NCBI GenBank assembly: GCA_036971475.1
Contig: JBAIZL010000005.1
Location: forward strand, 166,527,386 to 166,591,385
Source of the DNA: Prosapia bicincta
Taxonomy: Eukaryota > Arthropoda > Insecta > Hemiptera > Cercopidae
DNA length: 64,000 nt
Direction of reading: 5' to 3'
Part shown: piece after piece, positions 1 through 11,894 of the stretch
Layout of the letters: each line of letters opens with the position of its first letter
Numbering within the stretch: the first letter of the stretch is position 1
The notes under the pieces: generated by a model
Database searches by the model: none
Seen by the model: only the letters and a program-made list of their open reading frames with translations
What the model was told of the DNA's origin: nothing
Program-made: the position numbers and the translations under genes

Positions 1-837
1 GAGAATCTGCCTTAAAGCATCTATCAGCTTCTCACTGTAGGTTGCGAAACTCCAGTCTCACAAATAATAATAAAAAACGAATATTTAAATATCCGCTCTA
101 CCAGAGCTGTGAGCAATTGAAGTGGAGTAACTTGAGCTAATCCAAAAATGGTATTGTATCTTACGTGTTTTTTAGCTCTGCAGTTATGAATCCACACTTC
201 ACGCATTGTATAAACTGTTTCACCAGTTTATAGTCTTTTAGAAAACTTTTCATATTACTTTTTGAAATGTGTTGACAGAACGCAGTAATACTATCAAACT
301 TACGTAATTATCTGCCAACTAATAGTGCTTTCAAGAAACGTGAAGGGCCTACTGATGAGTGTAATCGAGCGGAGAACAATAGAATATCCTGTTGAAGAGT
401 AATAAAAGGAACTTTTATTGGTTTTATTTGGTTGGAACAACCATTAGGTCCAGGTAGCATGGGCCCTAGTCTGGTTTCCTTCACCTAATTATAAATTTAC
501 ATATAGTTTGCGTGTTTAAACTGAGTAAATTTTACTCTCCTTTTCAGAGTTTGAAAAAACAATGCTGTACTCTAGATTTAGTACTAATTTTGATTAGTAT
601 TTACATTTTTTTAACGTTTGTCTTGAAAATAAATAAATGTTCCAAAAAAATTGTTTAGAGTAATAAAGTTGAACGTTGAAGTTTACTCTTCAATACATGT
701 AGAAAATACTCTTTGAGTAAAAGGACTGTATGATTGTAACCCTACCCAAATCCCAGTCTGAGTGGTGTTGATTCCAACAGGTCTTGTGGTTGCAGTTACT
801 CTGAGAATATGTATTACACACTCACTCTCATTTACAG
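1..837. other. intron upstream of exon 4.1, no gene seen
   Basis: AT-rich sequence ahead of the first exon 4 variant. I looked for exon 3 and for another exon 4-like KC.IPSFV block on the + strand and found none. The last bases before 838 form a good pyrimidine tract and CAG acceptor. The boundary with exon 3 must lie before the window. Confidence 0.6.
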
Positions 838-1005
838 TGGTGACACAATATTACGCAACAGAAGCTGAGAATGAATATGTTATTCGAGGCAACAGTGCCG
901 TCATGAAGTGCAAAATCCCGAGTTTTGTGGCAGATTTTGTATCTGTAGAATCCTGGATTTCCGATGAAGGCAAAACATACACGGCAAAAAATTCAGAAAA
1001 TTATG
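838..1005 (+). CDS. Dscam1: Dscam1 alternative exon 4.1 (N-terminal half of Ig2)
   Basis: One of five mutually exclusive exons encoding the first half of immunoglobulin domain 2 of a neuronal and immune surface receptor that binds homophilically; this half carries the variable recognition strands. The acceptor is tttacag and the donor g|gtaaat. The exon is 168 nt, phase 1 at both ends. Translation runs VVTQYYATEAENEYVIRGNS, then the B-strand Cys in MKCKIPSFVADF and the C-strand Trp in VESW, ending SENY plus G of the shared Asp codon completed by exon 5. An upstream in-frame Met at 762 is intronic and not a start. It is very close in sequence to exon 4.2 (shared AE.NEYVIRGNS), suggesting a recent duplication. 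Confidence 0.95.
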
Positions 1006-2298
1006 GTAAATTATCATTATAAAGGATGGTTTGATGTGGTCCTGTACTGACAGTGGTCCTATACGATTTATTCTGGTCCTGGCTGGCAAATTTGGTTGTC
1101 TTTTGTTTTGGATTATTAAAAATGAAACTATTTTGGTTTTGTTCTAGGAGGGCTGTAAACAAAACAAAATAATTTTTAATATTATTTGTTTCAGATTTTA
1201 TTATATAGCTCTTTTATTTCCATTTAATCTTATAAAGGTGATTTTTATTATGTTTTTACATCATTGTCCTGTATGGTATTTTACTATGTTGCTATGAATA
1301 TTTTTATGTTTATCTTTTATGTTTTACTTTTATTTTTCTGATGTATATAATTTATGATCATTAGCTACTTGAATTAGTTCTTGTTCACTAGTCTTATTTG
1401 TTATTTAAATCATTTATATTTTCAGAATAGAGACCTTATCCTTATACCATAAAAGCCATGAGCTTATGTCTGAACAATATATGTTTTAAAAGAATTGGTA
1501 CATTTATTGTGTGTATCTAAATATCATTGAATATAAACTAATCACACAGCCTGGGATTTAATAAAATTAAAGTAGATAAAGATAACATTTTTAAACTGGA
1601 TTTGTTTCTCTGAAGTTAAGTCACAGTTTATTAGTAAGTTTTTGTATTTTTAAAGAGATTAACCACTATGACTATTATCACCTACAAAGGATTGAAAGGG
1701 TAGGCAGAATTAAACAGGGAAATAAAATCTCCATGCAGAGGATGTATTGTGGATCTTGTTATTACATCTGCAGGTCTGCATACCTGAAGTAGACCTACTT
1801 TCTAGAAATGTGTGGCGTAGCCTGGGTAAGGTGGAGTACTTGAAGTAGACCGGCTCTTAAATCGGATGAAGTAAGAAGTTGAGAAATTTGTTTTTTTGCC
1901 AGTTTAAATAACTATACAGTTGTACGTATAAATCGACAGCTGAGTACTAGCCAAACTCAAATCTGCATATTTTAATTAAATTTTAGCTTTTACTTTTTGT
2001 AAAAAATTGATTGTGAAAAAAATACTTATTTTATTATGTATTATATTAATATTGTAATACTATATAATATTATTAATATTTTACTATGTATTATATTAAT
2101 TGACTATTGTCCTTTTCGTCTAACAAATATTTCAAACTAACACAGTGTTTGTATAATTGTATAAATCAATTCTTACAGACTTTTAATAAACTTTAATTAT
2201 CTCAATTGATTTTATATTCGTCAGGTAATGCTAGTCTGTTGGCTATGACCAATTACTGTGTTTAGAGAAAAATAAAATATGTCAATTGATGTTTACAG
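1006..2298. other. intron between exons 4.1 and 4.2
   Basis: AT-rich intron with no coding signal. Around 1783-1860 a motif related to 'gaagtagacc' occurs twice; a related inverted motif lies near 38265-38285, so this is probably a small dispersed repeat relic. The rest shows nothing recognisable. Confidence 0.5.
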
Positions 2299-2460
2299 TT
2301 GTAACACAACCATACGAAGCAGAAGCAGATAACGAATATGTCATACGAGGTAATAGTGTTGTGATGAAATGTGAAGTTCCAAGTTTTGTTGCGGATTTTA
2401 TATCTGTGACCATGTGGCTCGACAGTGCTGGCAATAATTATTACCCGGGCACTGACTATG
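2299..2460 (+). CDS. Dscam1: Dscam1 alternative exon 4.2 (N-terminal half of Ig2)
   Basis: Second exon 4 variant, 162 nt, phase 1 to phase 1, with acceptor gtttacag and donor g|gtaaat. It encodes VVTQPYEAEADNEYVIRGNS, the Cys block MKCEVPSFVADFISV, Trp in TMW, then LDSAGNNYYPGTDY plus the shared Asp codon. It is two codons shorter than 4.1, the difference falling in the C' region where Dscam1 isoforms normally differ. The closest relative in the window is 4.1. Confidence 0.95.
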
Positions 2461-2915
2461 GTAAATGTGCAGAGTTTATGCTAGTGCACATGTTGTGAAT
2501 ATGAAGATTTTTTTATAAAAGTTGAATGCCAAAAGTTTCTGTCGAATGATCAGAATATTTTATTAGATACAGATATTAGATTTTTATAAATGCAATAAAG
2601 CTGATGAAGTTTTCATAGTATTGATCTATTCTGAACCTAATTTATTCTTAATATTAGTCAATACCTTGATTGTCAGACAAGTAGCTGTTTACAATCTATT
2701 AGTGATCAAATAGGACTAATCTACATCTGCTCTTCTCAAATAAATCTTTATACATGTCTGTATCATTACAAAAATCGTTCACTAAACTTATCGCATTGTT
2801 TGTTTTTTTTTTTTTTTTTTTTTTTGTTATAACAAATATCATAATATTTAATCTAGTTTCAATTTTATTTCTATCACGAAAAGCTGAATTATTCAAATAT
2901 TGTAAAAAATAAATA
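2461..2915. other. intron segment after exon 4.2
   Basis: AT-rich intron with a poly-T run at about 2803-2825. No gene, and no exon 4-like block seen. Confidence 0.5.
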
Positions 2916-3791
2916 CAGTAAACTCCCGATTATCCGTGGAATAGGGTGGCCCGGCAACGCCGGATAACAAATTCCCCGGATAATCCGCTATGAACAAAGA
3001 ATACGCAAAACGATCGATAGTCGATTTATATAACATAAGTTACACAAACAATGACCCCGGTTAATGCAATTCACAAATAATCTTCAGAGGACAAAATAAA
3101 TACAGAAAATAATTTAAAATGTCGATGTAATTGATGGATAACATTTATATGTCTAACTATTTACAATACGTACGTAAGTATATATCAAAAGTAAGTATGT
3201 ATGTACATATGTAATTTCCTTTACAGTAAATACTTTCACTTTTTAACAAAAAAATCTGTTACTTTCCTATGTTTTTTTGTGAGCATTGATTTAGCTTTAA
3301 TGTGCGATCTAAGTTTCTTGAGAACCATTTTGTCGCACAGTGTCTACTTTTGTCACGTGTGTCACAAAGCCATGAAGATCGATAATGTATATGACAGACA
3401 TGGATAATATATATGTCACGTCCTAGACTATTTATAGCCGAGATTAGCTGACATTTGTTTACAATCTTATGATACACATTAGGTTTTCGGGCGTCCAAGC
3501 ATTTTGTCATTGTCTTTTATATACAGTAGTCTGCTCGCCCCTTTTATTTCGCTGGCCCGCGTTGGGATGCTTCCCTTTCAATGTAAAAATTAGTACGTAC
3601 ATATTTACATATCTATTCCCTTCATCTTAACTTCTATTAAGCCTTATATGTATTTATGTCGTAATTCACTGTTTGGAAATTTAAACACATGAATCTGATT
3701 GGAATAAAAATTGGATACTTGTAAAACAATGGCACACCCCGGATAATCCGCAAACCGGTTAATCCGCGCACGGATAATCGGGAGTTTACTG
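2916..3791. mobile_element. Tigger/pogo-type MITE with 23-bp perfect inverted ends
   Basis: The left end cagtaaactcccgattatcc is the exact reverse complement of the right end, and the match extends to 23 bp. A TA dinucleotide flanks both sides (2914-2915 and 3792-3793), the target duplication of Tc1/mariner and pogo elements. Sub-terminal repeats of the 'ccggataatccgc' type recur inside both ends. No transposase frame longer than about 80 codons is present, so this is a non-autonomous derivative, 876 bp long. The family assignment rests on end sequence and TA target. Confidence 0.85.
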
Positions 3792-5665
3792 TATATTAAA
3801 ATAATTTTTTCCATGGTAAGAACTGAAATATTACAGTTAATGGTGACAAAATAAACCATTGCTTACTGTAAAGTTGTTGGCTACATATTTTGCATTTTAT
3901 GCTTGACATCTCAGGATTTTTCAAGTAAAACATTTATATACAAATGCATATAAACTCAAATTCATGATAATTTGTAAATGTATTTCAAGTAAAAATAATA
4001 ATAATAATAATAGTAAAAACTTGATGAATTGTATCCTATTTTACAATTCAGGATTTGAATAAATGATTTTACAACTATCCACTACTTTTGCTATTTAGTT
4101 GACAACATAAAAAATACTATTTTGGAAGGAACTGTAGTGAATTTATAAATAGAAAACAAACAACTTTCTAACCACAATAATTTTTTATTCACCTTATTCA
4201 TATTTTAGTTGCAAGTCAAATACCGTCAAGGGAAACAAAAACAAATTCCTCATTTCTTGTTGCCTCTGTGGATGGTACTATGCAACCAAAATGAACATAA
4301 GCTTAATAAAAATTACTATGGTTATAACATTGGAGCCAGAAATTGTAAATTTTCCAGGGAAAGAGGGAGCTGTGCAACTTTTGTGCAGCAGGCTCAAGAA
4401 GAGCTGTATAATTAAATATTGTTGGAGGGTGTTGCTATTATTACTTAATAACATAATTACTTCATTTAATACAATTAAAGTCAGCGCTACTATTCTTTTT
4501 CAAAATAATTTATACTGTGTGGTTTTCATCTATTAAAAGTGAGACAAAAATATTATTAATCTGATCTTTGCATTGATTAAGTGTGTGTGGGAGAGAGAAT
4601 GTGTATGTTTACATATTTTAGCATCATAAATAAATTACAGGCTTTTACTGTATGAAAAAAATTACTTTCCTTCCATGTGGTTTTATATTAACCCATCTTG
4701 ATTACAGTTTGATTAATAAATTTAAAACTGCGACTTGAACCTGGAATATTATGTCACTAAAAAAACCACATGGCAATGTAATTCTTAATTTAATCTGTCT
4801 GTGAGTGTTAGATTTATAATATTGTAAAACATAAAATGCACTTGAAAATGATTTTGGCATGTCAAAATATGTAGCAAAAATGTATGTAATAATTTTTTTT
4901 TTTATTTTTTATAAAAAGTAATTAATGCTAAAAGTTAATGTTAATTAAAAACATTTGTCATATCAGAAGGAACTATGTAATTTTTTCGTGTTCTTTATAT
5001 GAGTGGTGGTATATTACATTTTATTTGATGGTATTTTACTCAGATTATCCATAATTTCAATATTTTAGTTTTCCAAAACTCTATATGAGAAAAGTAATAG
5101 ATGTATATGTTACTATTCTTATTACACTATATATAACTTAAGATAGCTTTGTATTTTATCAGAACAAATTTATTATACCTAAATTATATTTAAGATATCG
5201 GAAAGTTACTTAAATGGCTGAAATATATTAAATTTGAGTAGTCAAAAAAATGAACAGACATGGATTACGTGAATATTTTTACCTTTAAAAAACTGACATA
5301 ATTGAGGTTTGACATGATGTAATCAACTTGATAATGAAAAGTCATAATGTTGATTCAATGGCTACAAAATTATATTGAGTAACAAAAACTGCTCTTGAAT
5401 TTAATTAATCAATATAATTATGCTATTGGTTTAAACAGCGAACAATATTAAACTACTTATTACAAAGTGAAAGGTCTTTTTTTTATTTATTATATAAATA
5501 AATTTGAAAAATAACAGGAATGTTTTCATATTTTGATCAGTTGACAGAAATTTTAGGTCTCACATTTTATTTCTTTATCCCTGCCTTGAACCCACGAGAA
5601 AAATTTATACTACCGAAGCAGCCAATGGAAGAAAAATTATACTGACAGAAATATTTTATTTCCAG
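3792..5665. other. intron segment before exon 4.3
   Basis: AT-rich intron. A short stretch 4209-4320 has an acceptor-like ttttag at its start and 'attactatg|gt' at its end, like an exon 4, but the inside is frame-broken (TGA) and too short; I do not call it an exon. Nothing else is recognised. Confidence 0.5.
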
Positions 5666-5842
5666 TTGTACATCAATTTTACCAGAGTCGTGTTACTGAT
5701 GAGTTCGTTCTCCGAGGGAACACAGCAACTCTTAAATGTACAGTACCAAGTTTTGTGTCTGATTTTGTACAAGTGGTAGAATGGATTTCAGACGATGGGA
5801 TGACATATTCAGCTTCTATGTCCAATGATGTTTCTAAATATG
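5666..5842 (+). CDS. Dscam1: Dscam1 alternative exon 4.3 (N-terminal half of Ig2)
   Basis: Third exon 4 variant and the longest (177 nt, phase 1 to phase 1). The acceptor is ttccag and the donor g|gtaaca. It encodes VHQFYQSRVTDEFVLRGNTA, the Cys block LKCTVPSFVSDF, Trp in VVEW, then ISDDGMTYSASMSNDVSKY plus the shared Asp codon. Extra residues sit after the Trp, in the C-C' region. The frame stays open into the intron to about 6021, which is read-through and not coding. Confidence 0.95.
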
Positions 5843-6734
5843 GTAACAATTTCCAGTCTTTGAAATCGTATGGTTTGTTTGGGCGTTGCTTGTCACCTAT
5901 TAACCATCCTATTCTAATGAGGGAGTTCTTTTTTGATAGATTATTTCCAGATCCTTCAATGATTTATAGGACGTTTTCAATTCAGCAGAATGGAGAGGAA
6001 TTACAAAATGAGTCGATGTGATTATTTTTAGTAATTTTTAACATCTGAGTTTATATTTCAGGTTATTGACTTAATGTCTTATACTATCTGAATTCTCCTA
6101 TTTAATTTTTAGTTTATTTATTTCTCAGTACATTAGAAAGAATCATACTCTGATTTTTATACATACATGTATGTTTGTGAAGATCGATGAATTTCTAGTT
6201 TCTTAATGAGGGATAATTATGTTGAGTTATGCTACAAGTTTAGTTTTTCTTCAACCAACAGGTTGTTGAGAGGGGCTCACAGAGGAATTATTTTCAAAGT
6301 AAAATAATCATTTTAATGATTTTAAAATAGTAGAAAAATTGGGTAAATTTAAAAAATTCAGATATAAATATTAATAATGCAGTAAAAGATTTATTATTAC
6401 TACTATTATTATTATCGAGAGTTTTGGGTTGGTTGTATGCATAAATGTGCAATATCAAAATTACTTTGACATAAAAGATATAATTCCGTAACAGTTTTCA
6501 AGGTAGAGGCGGATTCGTGAGTCATTTGTCTTAATTTTGATAGATATTTGTTAAAATGGTATTCTATTATATTAGGTCAAATATACAAACACAATATTGA
6601 TATTCAGTTACAGTCATATAATTGAGTACATGTTAATTGACAGTCAGAGGAATTAAAATGCTGTGGATATAAATCCCGATACTAAAGGGAGAAATGCTAA
6701 AGAATTGTTAGGATCCAATCATTGGAGAGTTTTT
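5843..6734. other. intron segment after exon 4.3
   Basis: AT-rich intron with no coding signal or clear repeat. The last eight bases (6727-6734, gagttttt) are the left copy of the target duplication of the Merlin element that follows. Confidence 0.5.
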
Positions 6735-7626
6735 GGTACTTTGGGATTAAACCAATCACACTCTATTATTTTAAAAAATAAGGGAAATAAAGAAAAACTA
6801 ACATTATCAAACTGAAAACGACTCTTTAATGAACAAAATACAAACTTACAATACTTAAGATTGCTTTGCCGCTTCAGTGGGATGACCAAAATTGCACGAT
6901 GTTGGCCAGAAGTGTATCGATTGGCTTGCAGGGTACTGCCGACCGCCACATATACTCAACCATATATGATTAGAGGTCTTTTTTCCTTCTCAGGTTCCCA
7001 GTGATTTTTCTTTCAACCGAAAATATGCCCATTTCACGCATATAATTATTCCAGTCAACTACAGTTTTTGGCGACATGTCCAACTCTCGTTCACACTACT
7101 TCATTGATATCAGCTCATACACCCAGCTGTACATAAAACGAACAGTGGTCACAAATGGTATGCGACTACCTTCAAACCAAGAATCAACCCGCAAACCAAC
7201 CTTCTTCAAACATGCATTTCCAAAAGGAGTTCTCAAAAAATACATCATGTGGTGACCCTATGTGCACTGTTTAAATGCAAGCAACAACTGCTTCAGCTGA
7301 AAAAATCAGATGCACCCTCCTTACTTCTAGGCAAATCCCAGATTAAGTATCAGCCATTTTAACACTTCAACAACACAATAAAACCGCACAGGAATGCAGC
7401 TGACAGCGTAATGCGACACCACAAATGCCCGTACAAACAGGCAATCGTCAGCCGTGGGGCGGGATCTCGCAATAAGAGTTCAAGGATGAAGGGGAGTGTC
7501 GTGCGAATAAACAATGTTTGTTTTGTATTCACTAAAGATGGTTCTATAATATTGTTGAACAAAAACCAACTAAATACACATGGTTTCTGAAATAATAGGG
7601 CGTGATCGGCTAAATCCCAAAGTACC
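6735..7626 (-). mobile_element. Merlin (IS1016/ISXO2-like) DNA transposon, degenerate transposase
   Basis: The element starts ggtactttgggattaaacca and its other end is the inverted version ggtactttgggatttagccg; the similarity continues for about 40 bp. Both sides carry the same 8-bp flank gagttttt (6727-6734 and 7627-7634), the target size known for Merlin. On the minus strand, broken frames between about 7330 and 6880 read like an ISXO2-like DDE transposase: GLRVDSWFEGSRIPFVTTV, a segment with the typical MSPKTVVDWNNYMRE helix, and further on LQANRYTSGQHRAIL resembling the RKYNRGR region after the first catalytic acid. Stops and frameshifts make it inactive. No standard start can be chosen. 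Confidence 0.85.
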
Positions 7627-8784
7627 GAGTTTTTATATGAAGTACCACAGTCTGTGAACATCTCAAAGCTATAATAGATGTCTTACAAACGAGAAAGATT
7701 GCTTTTGAATGTTATTTATCAAATGAACCAAGAAAAGTGTAACTTTTATTAATTCCTAGTAGATGAAACCAGAGGAGTTTTGTATTTGGCTTTTTAAAAA
7801 AATCTACACAAAACGTAAATTCCATAACAAAATTTAAGGAATGTAAATAATTTTTAAAAACTGAAACCTACTAAGATTTCAGAAACAAATATTTTAAAAA
7901 TAATCTGAAAATGGTCTGAAAAACAACAATGTTTCATTAATGTTATTCAGTGTTAATTTTTTAAATGTATTTTTACACAAAATATGAGTACACAGAATGA
8001 TGAATATTATTTTTGTGATCCTTTATGTTTATTGTAAAATTAGTAAAACACACACACACACACACACACACAGCACAATGAAACTAAAATTAACTATTTC
8101 TATTGTAATAGTTTCTTAAAATGAAATATAAAGTTTAATAATTTTAATATTGGTGAACTTTTGCCTTTTATTATAAATAAATACAACTCCTTAAACCACA
8201 GAAACTTTTTATTTATAATTGTAGCAAGTCATTAATTAGTTTAATATAACTCTTCAAGTTTCACTGATCAATTGACCGTTAAATTCACCAGGAAAAAGAA
8301 AGCTAGGCTTACTCCAAAAATCAAGAAAGTTTTGTATCCTTATCACAATGTAAAGTTAGTTGTTTGATAAGTGATGATTACTTTGTTGAAGGGCTCTTCA
8401 TTAACAAATATAACCAGAATAGTCTGCATGTCCTATAAAGTTCAGTCTAGTAACTCAACCTACCAATACTTAAAGTATGTTCCCTGAAACATGTCAAGCA
8501 CAGCGATTGTGATAAATCTAAGAATGCCCGAAGAATGTGTTTACTAACAAACACACATTTATCATGTTTTTAAGTCCCGGATTAAAAACGATTACTAGAA
8601 TATTCATTTCTGCATTTCATAATAAATTAGTAATTGACATTAAATTTGTCTAAACCTATGTTTACTTTATTCCTAATATAGGAATTCTAATAATAGTATA
8701 TTTTTATTTGTATTATAAAGTCAGAAAAATACGAGTAAATTCCAATAACATGTCTCAATTTGTTAATACACATAAATGTTTCAG
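7627..8784. other. intron segment before exon 4.4
   Basis: AT-rich intron. It holds a (CA)n microsatellite at about 8047-8072. No gene or exon-like block is seen. Confidence 0.5.
8047..8072. repeat. (CA)n microsatellite
   Basis: Perfect run of about 13 CA units in the intron before exon 4.4. Confidence 0.9.
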
Positions 8785-8949
8785 TTGTGAACCAGTACTA
8801 CGAGGCGCAAGTGTATGATGTTTTTGTAATCAAAGGCAATGCAGCTGTTTTTAAATGCAACATTCCATCATTTGTCTCTGATCATTTGGATGTTGTGTCA
8901 TGGGAAGATACTAATGGGAATAAATTCATGCCCCCCACTGATAACTATG
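8785..8949 (+). CDS. Dscam1: Dscam1 alternative exon 4.4 (N-terminal half of Ig2)
   Basis: Fourth exon 4 variant, 165 nt, phase 1 to phase 1, acceptor tttcag and donor g|gtaacc. It encodes VNQYYEAQVYDVFVIKGNAA, the Cys block FKCNIPSFVSDHLDV, Trp in VSW, then EDTNGNKFMPPTDNY plus the shared Asp codon. The AVFKC and DHLDV segments set it apart from 4.1 and 4.2. Confidence 0.95.
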
Positions 8950-10268
8950 GTAACCTTTGTTGAAAATGATTTGCTGGACTGTTTGATTTGATTGGGACCT
9001 TTTCTAAGACCTGTTGTGCCAGACTCAGTTATGTGTGAATAGTTGTATTGAACGTTTTAGATAAAGTGAGAAAACATATATAAAAAGGTATACTCACTTA
9101 TATGAAAAGTAATGTTCTTACCAATATTGATATGTAAAGTACTTATCGAAAATAATGTTGATGTATTACAGATTTCAGATATCAAAACTGAAGTAAAAGC
9201 TCTTTAATAGTAGAAAATTTAAAAAATATAAATGATCAAAAGTAGTAAGTTTAATAAAATAGAAACAGAGGTGGGTACTTGAAAGTGAAAATAAGTAACA
9301 ACCACTTTAATTATTGAAAAATAATAAGAAAAGGAACAAGTGAAAGCAAATATTTAAGAGATTTCAGTTTCTCTCTCTCTCTCTCTCTTACACATGCACG
9401 CACACACACACCGGCACAAAAAGATATATAAGTCTACATAATTGTTATTTTTTACTCTGGTTGACAGCAGCCAATCAGAGACCATAAAATTGAAAAAAAA
9501 TTAAATTAGTCTTGAGACATTTCATTTCTGAACAAAAATCCTCTTCAGGAGCTAAAAATTAATTTATAATATTTTTAATATGTTTGGTTTTAAAGAATAC
9601 ATCGAATAGCTTATTTAAAGAACTACCCAGTCTACAAAAAAACTGACAAAATTATAAAACAAAACAAATCATCACACAAATTTGATATACAATAACATCA
9701 AGTTAAAACTACATTAAAATACCACAATCAAAAACTCATAAAGTCTGATGAAATAAAACTATGGCATTTTCCCATAAATCATCAGGAACTGATAATTGAT
9801 ATTAAAAAAAATATATATGGCCAAAGAACCTTAACAAAATTCTCCTTTATATGTTCAATAATGCTGCGCCCTTCTGTTTTTTTCTTTATTAGCATTTTTT
9901 AATTATTTTTCTGAAATTTTATAATTCCAGGAAATATATTTTTGTCTTGATCGAGGTATGAATTATAGAGAATTCTTCTGGAATATGTTTTTTTGTGTTA
10001 TAGACCTGAATTTAATGTTTGTTTAATAACAGATATTACTCATAGAAAATTTACAGGTAAATGTATTTCAAACAGAATAGCCATTTAGAATCTAATTAGT
10101 TTGTCAGCTACTGTACGTCATCGATTACATATGTGTTCACCTGTTTTTATTGGTTTTAGTATTTATAGAGCTGTTGCCATCTCTTCTGCTGAATATTTTC
10201 CCTATATCAATTTTGACTACTGTTTCATACGTAGCAATATCAAAACTAACACCAACTATCTCTTTCAG
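8950..10268. other. intron between exons 4.4 and 4.5
   Basis: AT-rich intron with a composite CT/CA simple repeat near 9369-9412. No gene, no recognised transposon. Confidence 0.5.
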
Positions 10269-10433
10269 TTGTAACTCAAAAATATGAAGTGAATTTGATG
10301 GATGAACATGTTCTACGAGGCAACACTGCAATTATAAAGTGTCATATTCCAAGTTTTGTTGCGGATTACGTCTATGTTTCATCATGGCTACAGGATGAAA
10401 ACACTGAAATAGTGCCGAATGTCAACGACTTTG
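10269..10433 (+). CDS. Dscam1: Dscam1 alternative exon 4.5 (N-terminal half of Ig2)
   Basis: Fifth and last exon 4 variant before exon 5, 165 nt, phase 1 to phase 1. The acceptor is tttcag and the donor g|gtacaa. It encodes VTQKYEVNLMDEHVLRGNTA, the Cys block IKCHIPSFVADYVYV, Trp in SSW, then LQDENTEIVPNVNDF plus the shared Asp codon. It is the only variant ending in DF rather than Y before that codon. An unrelated reading frame on the other strand overlaps it and is not a gene. Confidence 0.95.
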
Positions 10434-11519
10434 GTACAAATTTTATCTAATGTTTTGTATTTTTGGTTGCAGGTTTTTTGTAGTTTGGGCCAGGTCTGGA
10501 ACTCCTTTAATCCTTCTTTATCCTCCTCTGTAACCACTTCTTTTACCATTTACCTTTGTGTGACTGTTGGTATGTGTGGAGTAGATTAGTAGTAGTTAGA
10601 TACATTAATTTTTTGCATGATTAATTATTATTTAAAATTGCAATTTTTTAAAATTATTTAAAAAGAAATATACATCAATCAAACTAATTACATGCATAAC
10701 AAAAGAAGGATATTTATATTGAACAATTCTTCTTTCCTCGTTTATTATATTTTTATGTATTTTTTAATGAATTTGTTTTTATCTTGAACATGAGCTACTG
10801 AATTTCACACTTACATAAATATAAAAACTTTTCCAGCAGTATTATCTACATTTATTATAAAATGATGGTTGATTCAACATTAAGTGTAAATAAGTATGTA
10901 TATTATTTAATTATTGCTGTGTCTTAGAGCCCTTAGCCATCTTAGGGAAGTTTTAAATCAAACAAAACTATTTTCGGTTTTAATAGTATTATTTCAAATA
11001 AAAATCAGGTTTTTTTCCATATATATTAACTTTATAATTTTTTAAAAGAATGTTTTTCAAAAAAACGTATTTGTTTCAGAAGCTAGTTTTACATATACTT
11101 AATTAAATCTATTCAAAGCTTTAAATGTGGTATTACCAAGTTTTTAGAATTAAACTTTATATATATACGTTGAATAAGAATGAACGTAGAACCAAAACTA
11201 TAAAGGGTAGAGACTTCAAATTTTCAGGGTACATTCCGTTATAACAAAAACGCACTCTAAGAAAGGATTTTCCAAAACGTTGATTTTAAAGGCTAAAAAT
11301 TGTAAAACTCCATGAAAAGTATACAAGTCCCATATGAAATGGACAGACAAAGTATAATTTCAGAGGCTATGCCTGTTCTATAATTAGTATAACTTCTTAT
11401 GAGAAAACAATTATTCCATAACCATTATCAATTATTATTTGTTTTTAAATTTATTAAATTAATATATAAAGTAACTAATTTAAACAAGTGTGAGCGAAGC
11501 AGGTCAAGGGAGCTAGTAT

Positions 11520-11537
11520 ATACACACACACGCACAT

Positions 11538-11571
<34 letters not shown>

Positions 11572-11597
11572 ACACGCACACGCACATGCACACGCAC
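11520..11597. repeat. (CA)n/(CG) microsatellite
   Basis: Alternating CA repeat with interspersed CG and ATG variants; it gives false open frames rich in His and Thr, or Cys and Val. Confidence 0.9.
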
Positions 11598-11814
11598 ATA
11601 TATATAATACTATAGCATATTTCTGCATTATACAAATGTGTTTCATCTTTAATTAAAGACATCTTTGAAAAATAAATGTAATGTATTTTAAACTTTTTAT
11701 AAATAAATACAATTTCTTTTGCTACAAGTATTGTATTTAATTTGAATTATTTTTTAATTTTCTGTTAAAATTTTATGTAGGTTTGTAAAACACATCACAG
11801 AATAAGTAATTTGA

Positions 11815-11825
11815 ATATATATATG

Positions 11826-11889
<64 letters not shown>
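11815..11889. repeat. (TA)n microsatellite
   Basis: Nearly pure TA dinucleotide tract, about 75 bp, able to form a hairpin in the pre-mRNA. Confidence 0.9.

Positions 11890-11894
<5 letters not shown>

Noticed and set aside
4209..4320. Exon 4-like segment with acceptor and 'attactatg|gt' end
   Set aside because: 112 nt, not a multiple of three, with TGA in frame and no KC.[IV]PSF block; similarity is limited to the edges.
4327..4400. EPEIVNFPGKEGAVQLLC, like an exon 6 start
   Set aside because: Lies in the exon 4 array, lacks an AG acceptor at the right place and the PVP..R end; taken as chance.
11399..11656. Open frames on both strands across the CA repeat
   Set aside because: Composed of translated simple repeat (His/Thr or Cys/Val).
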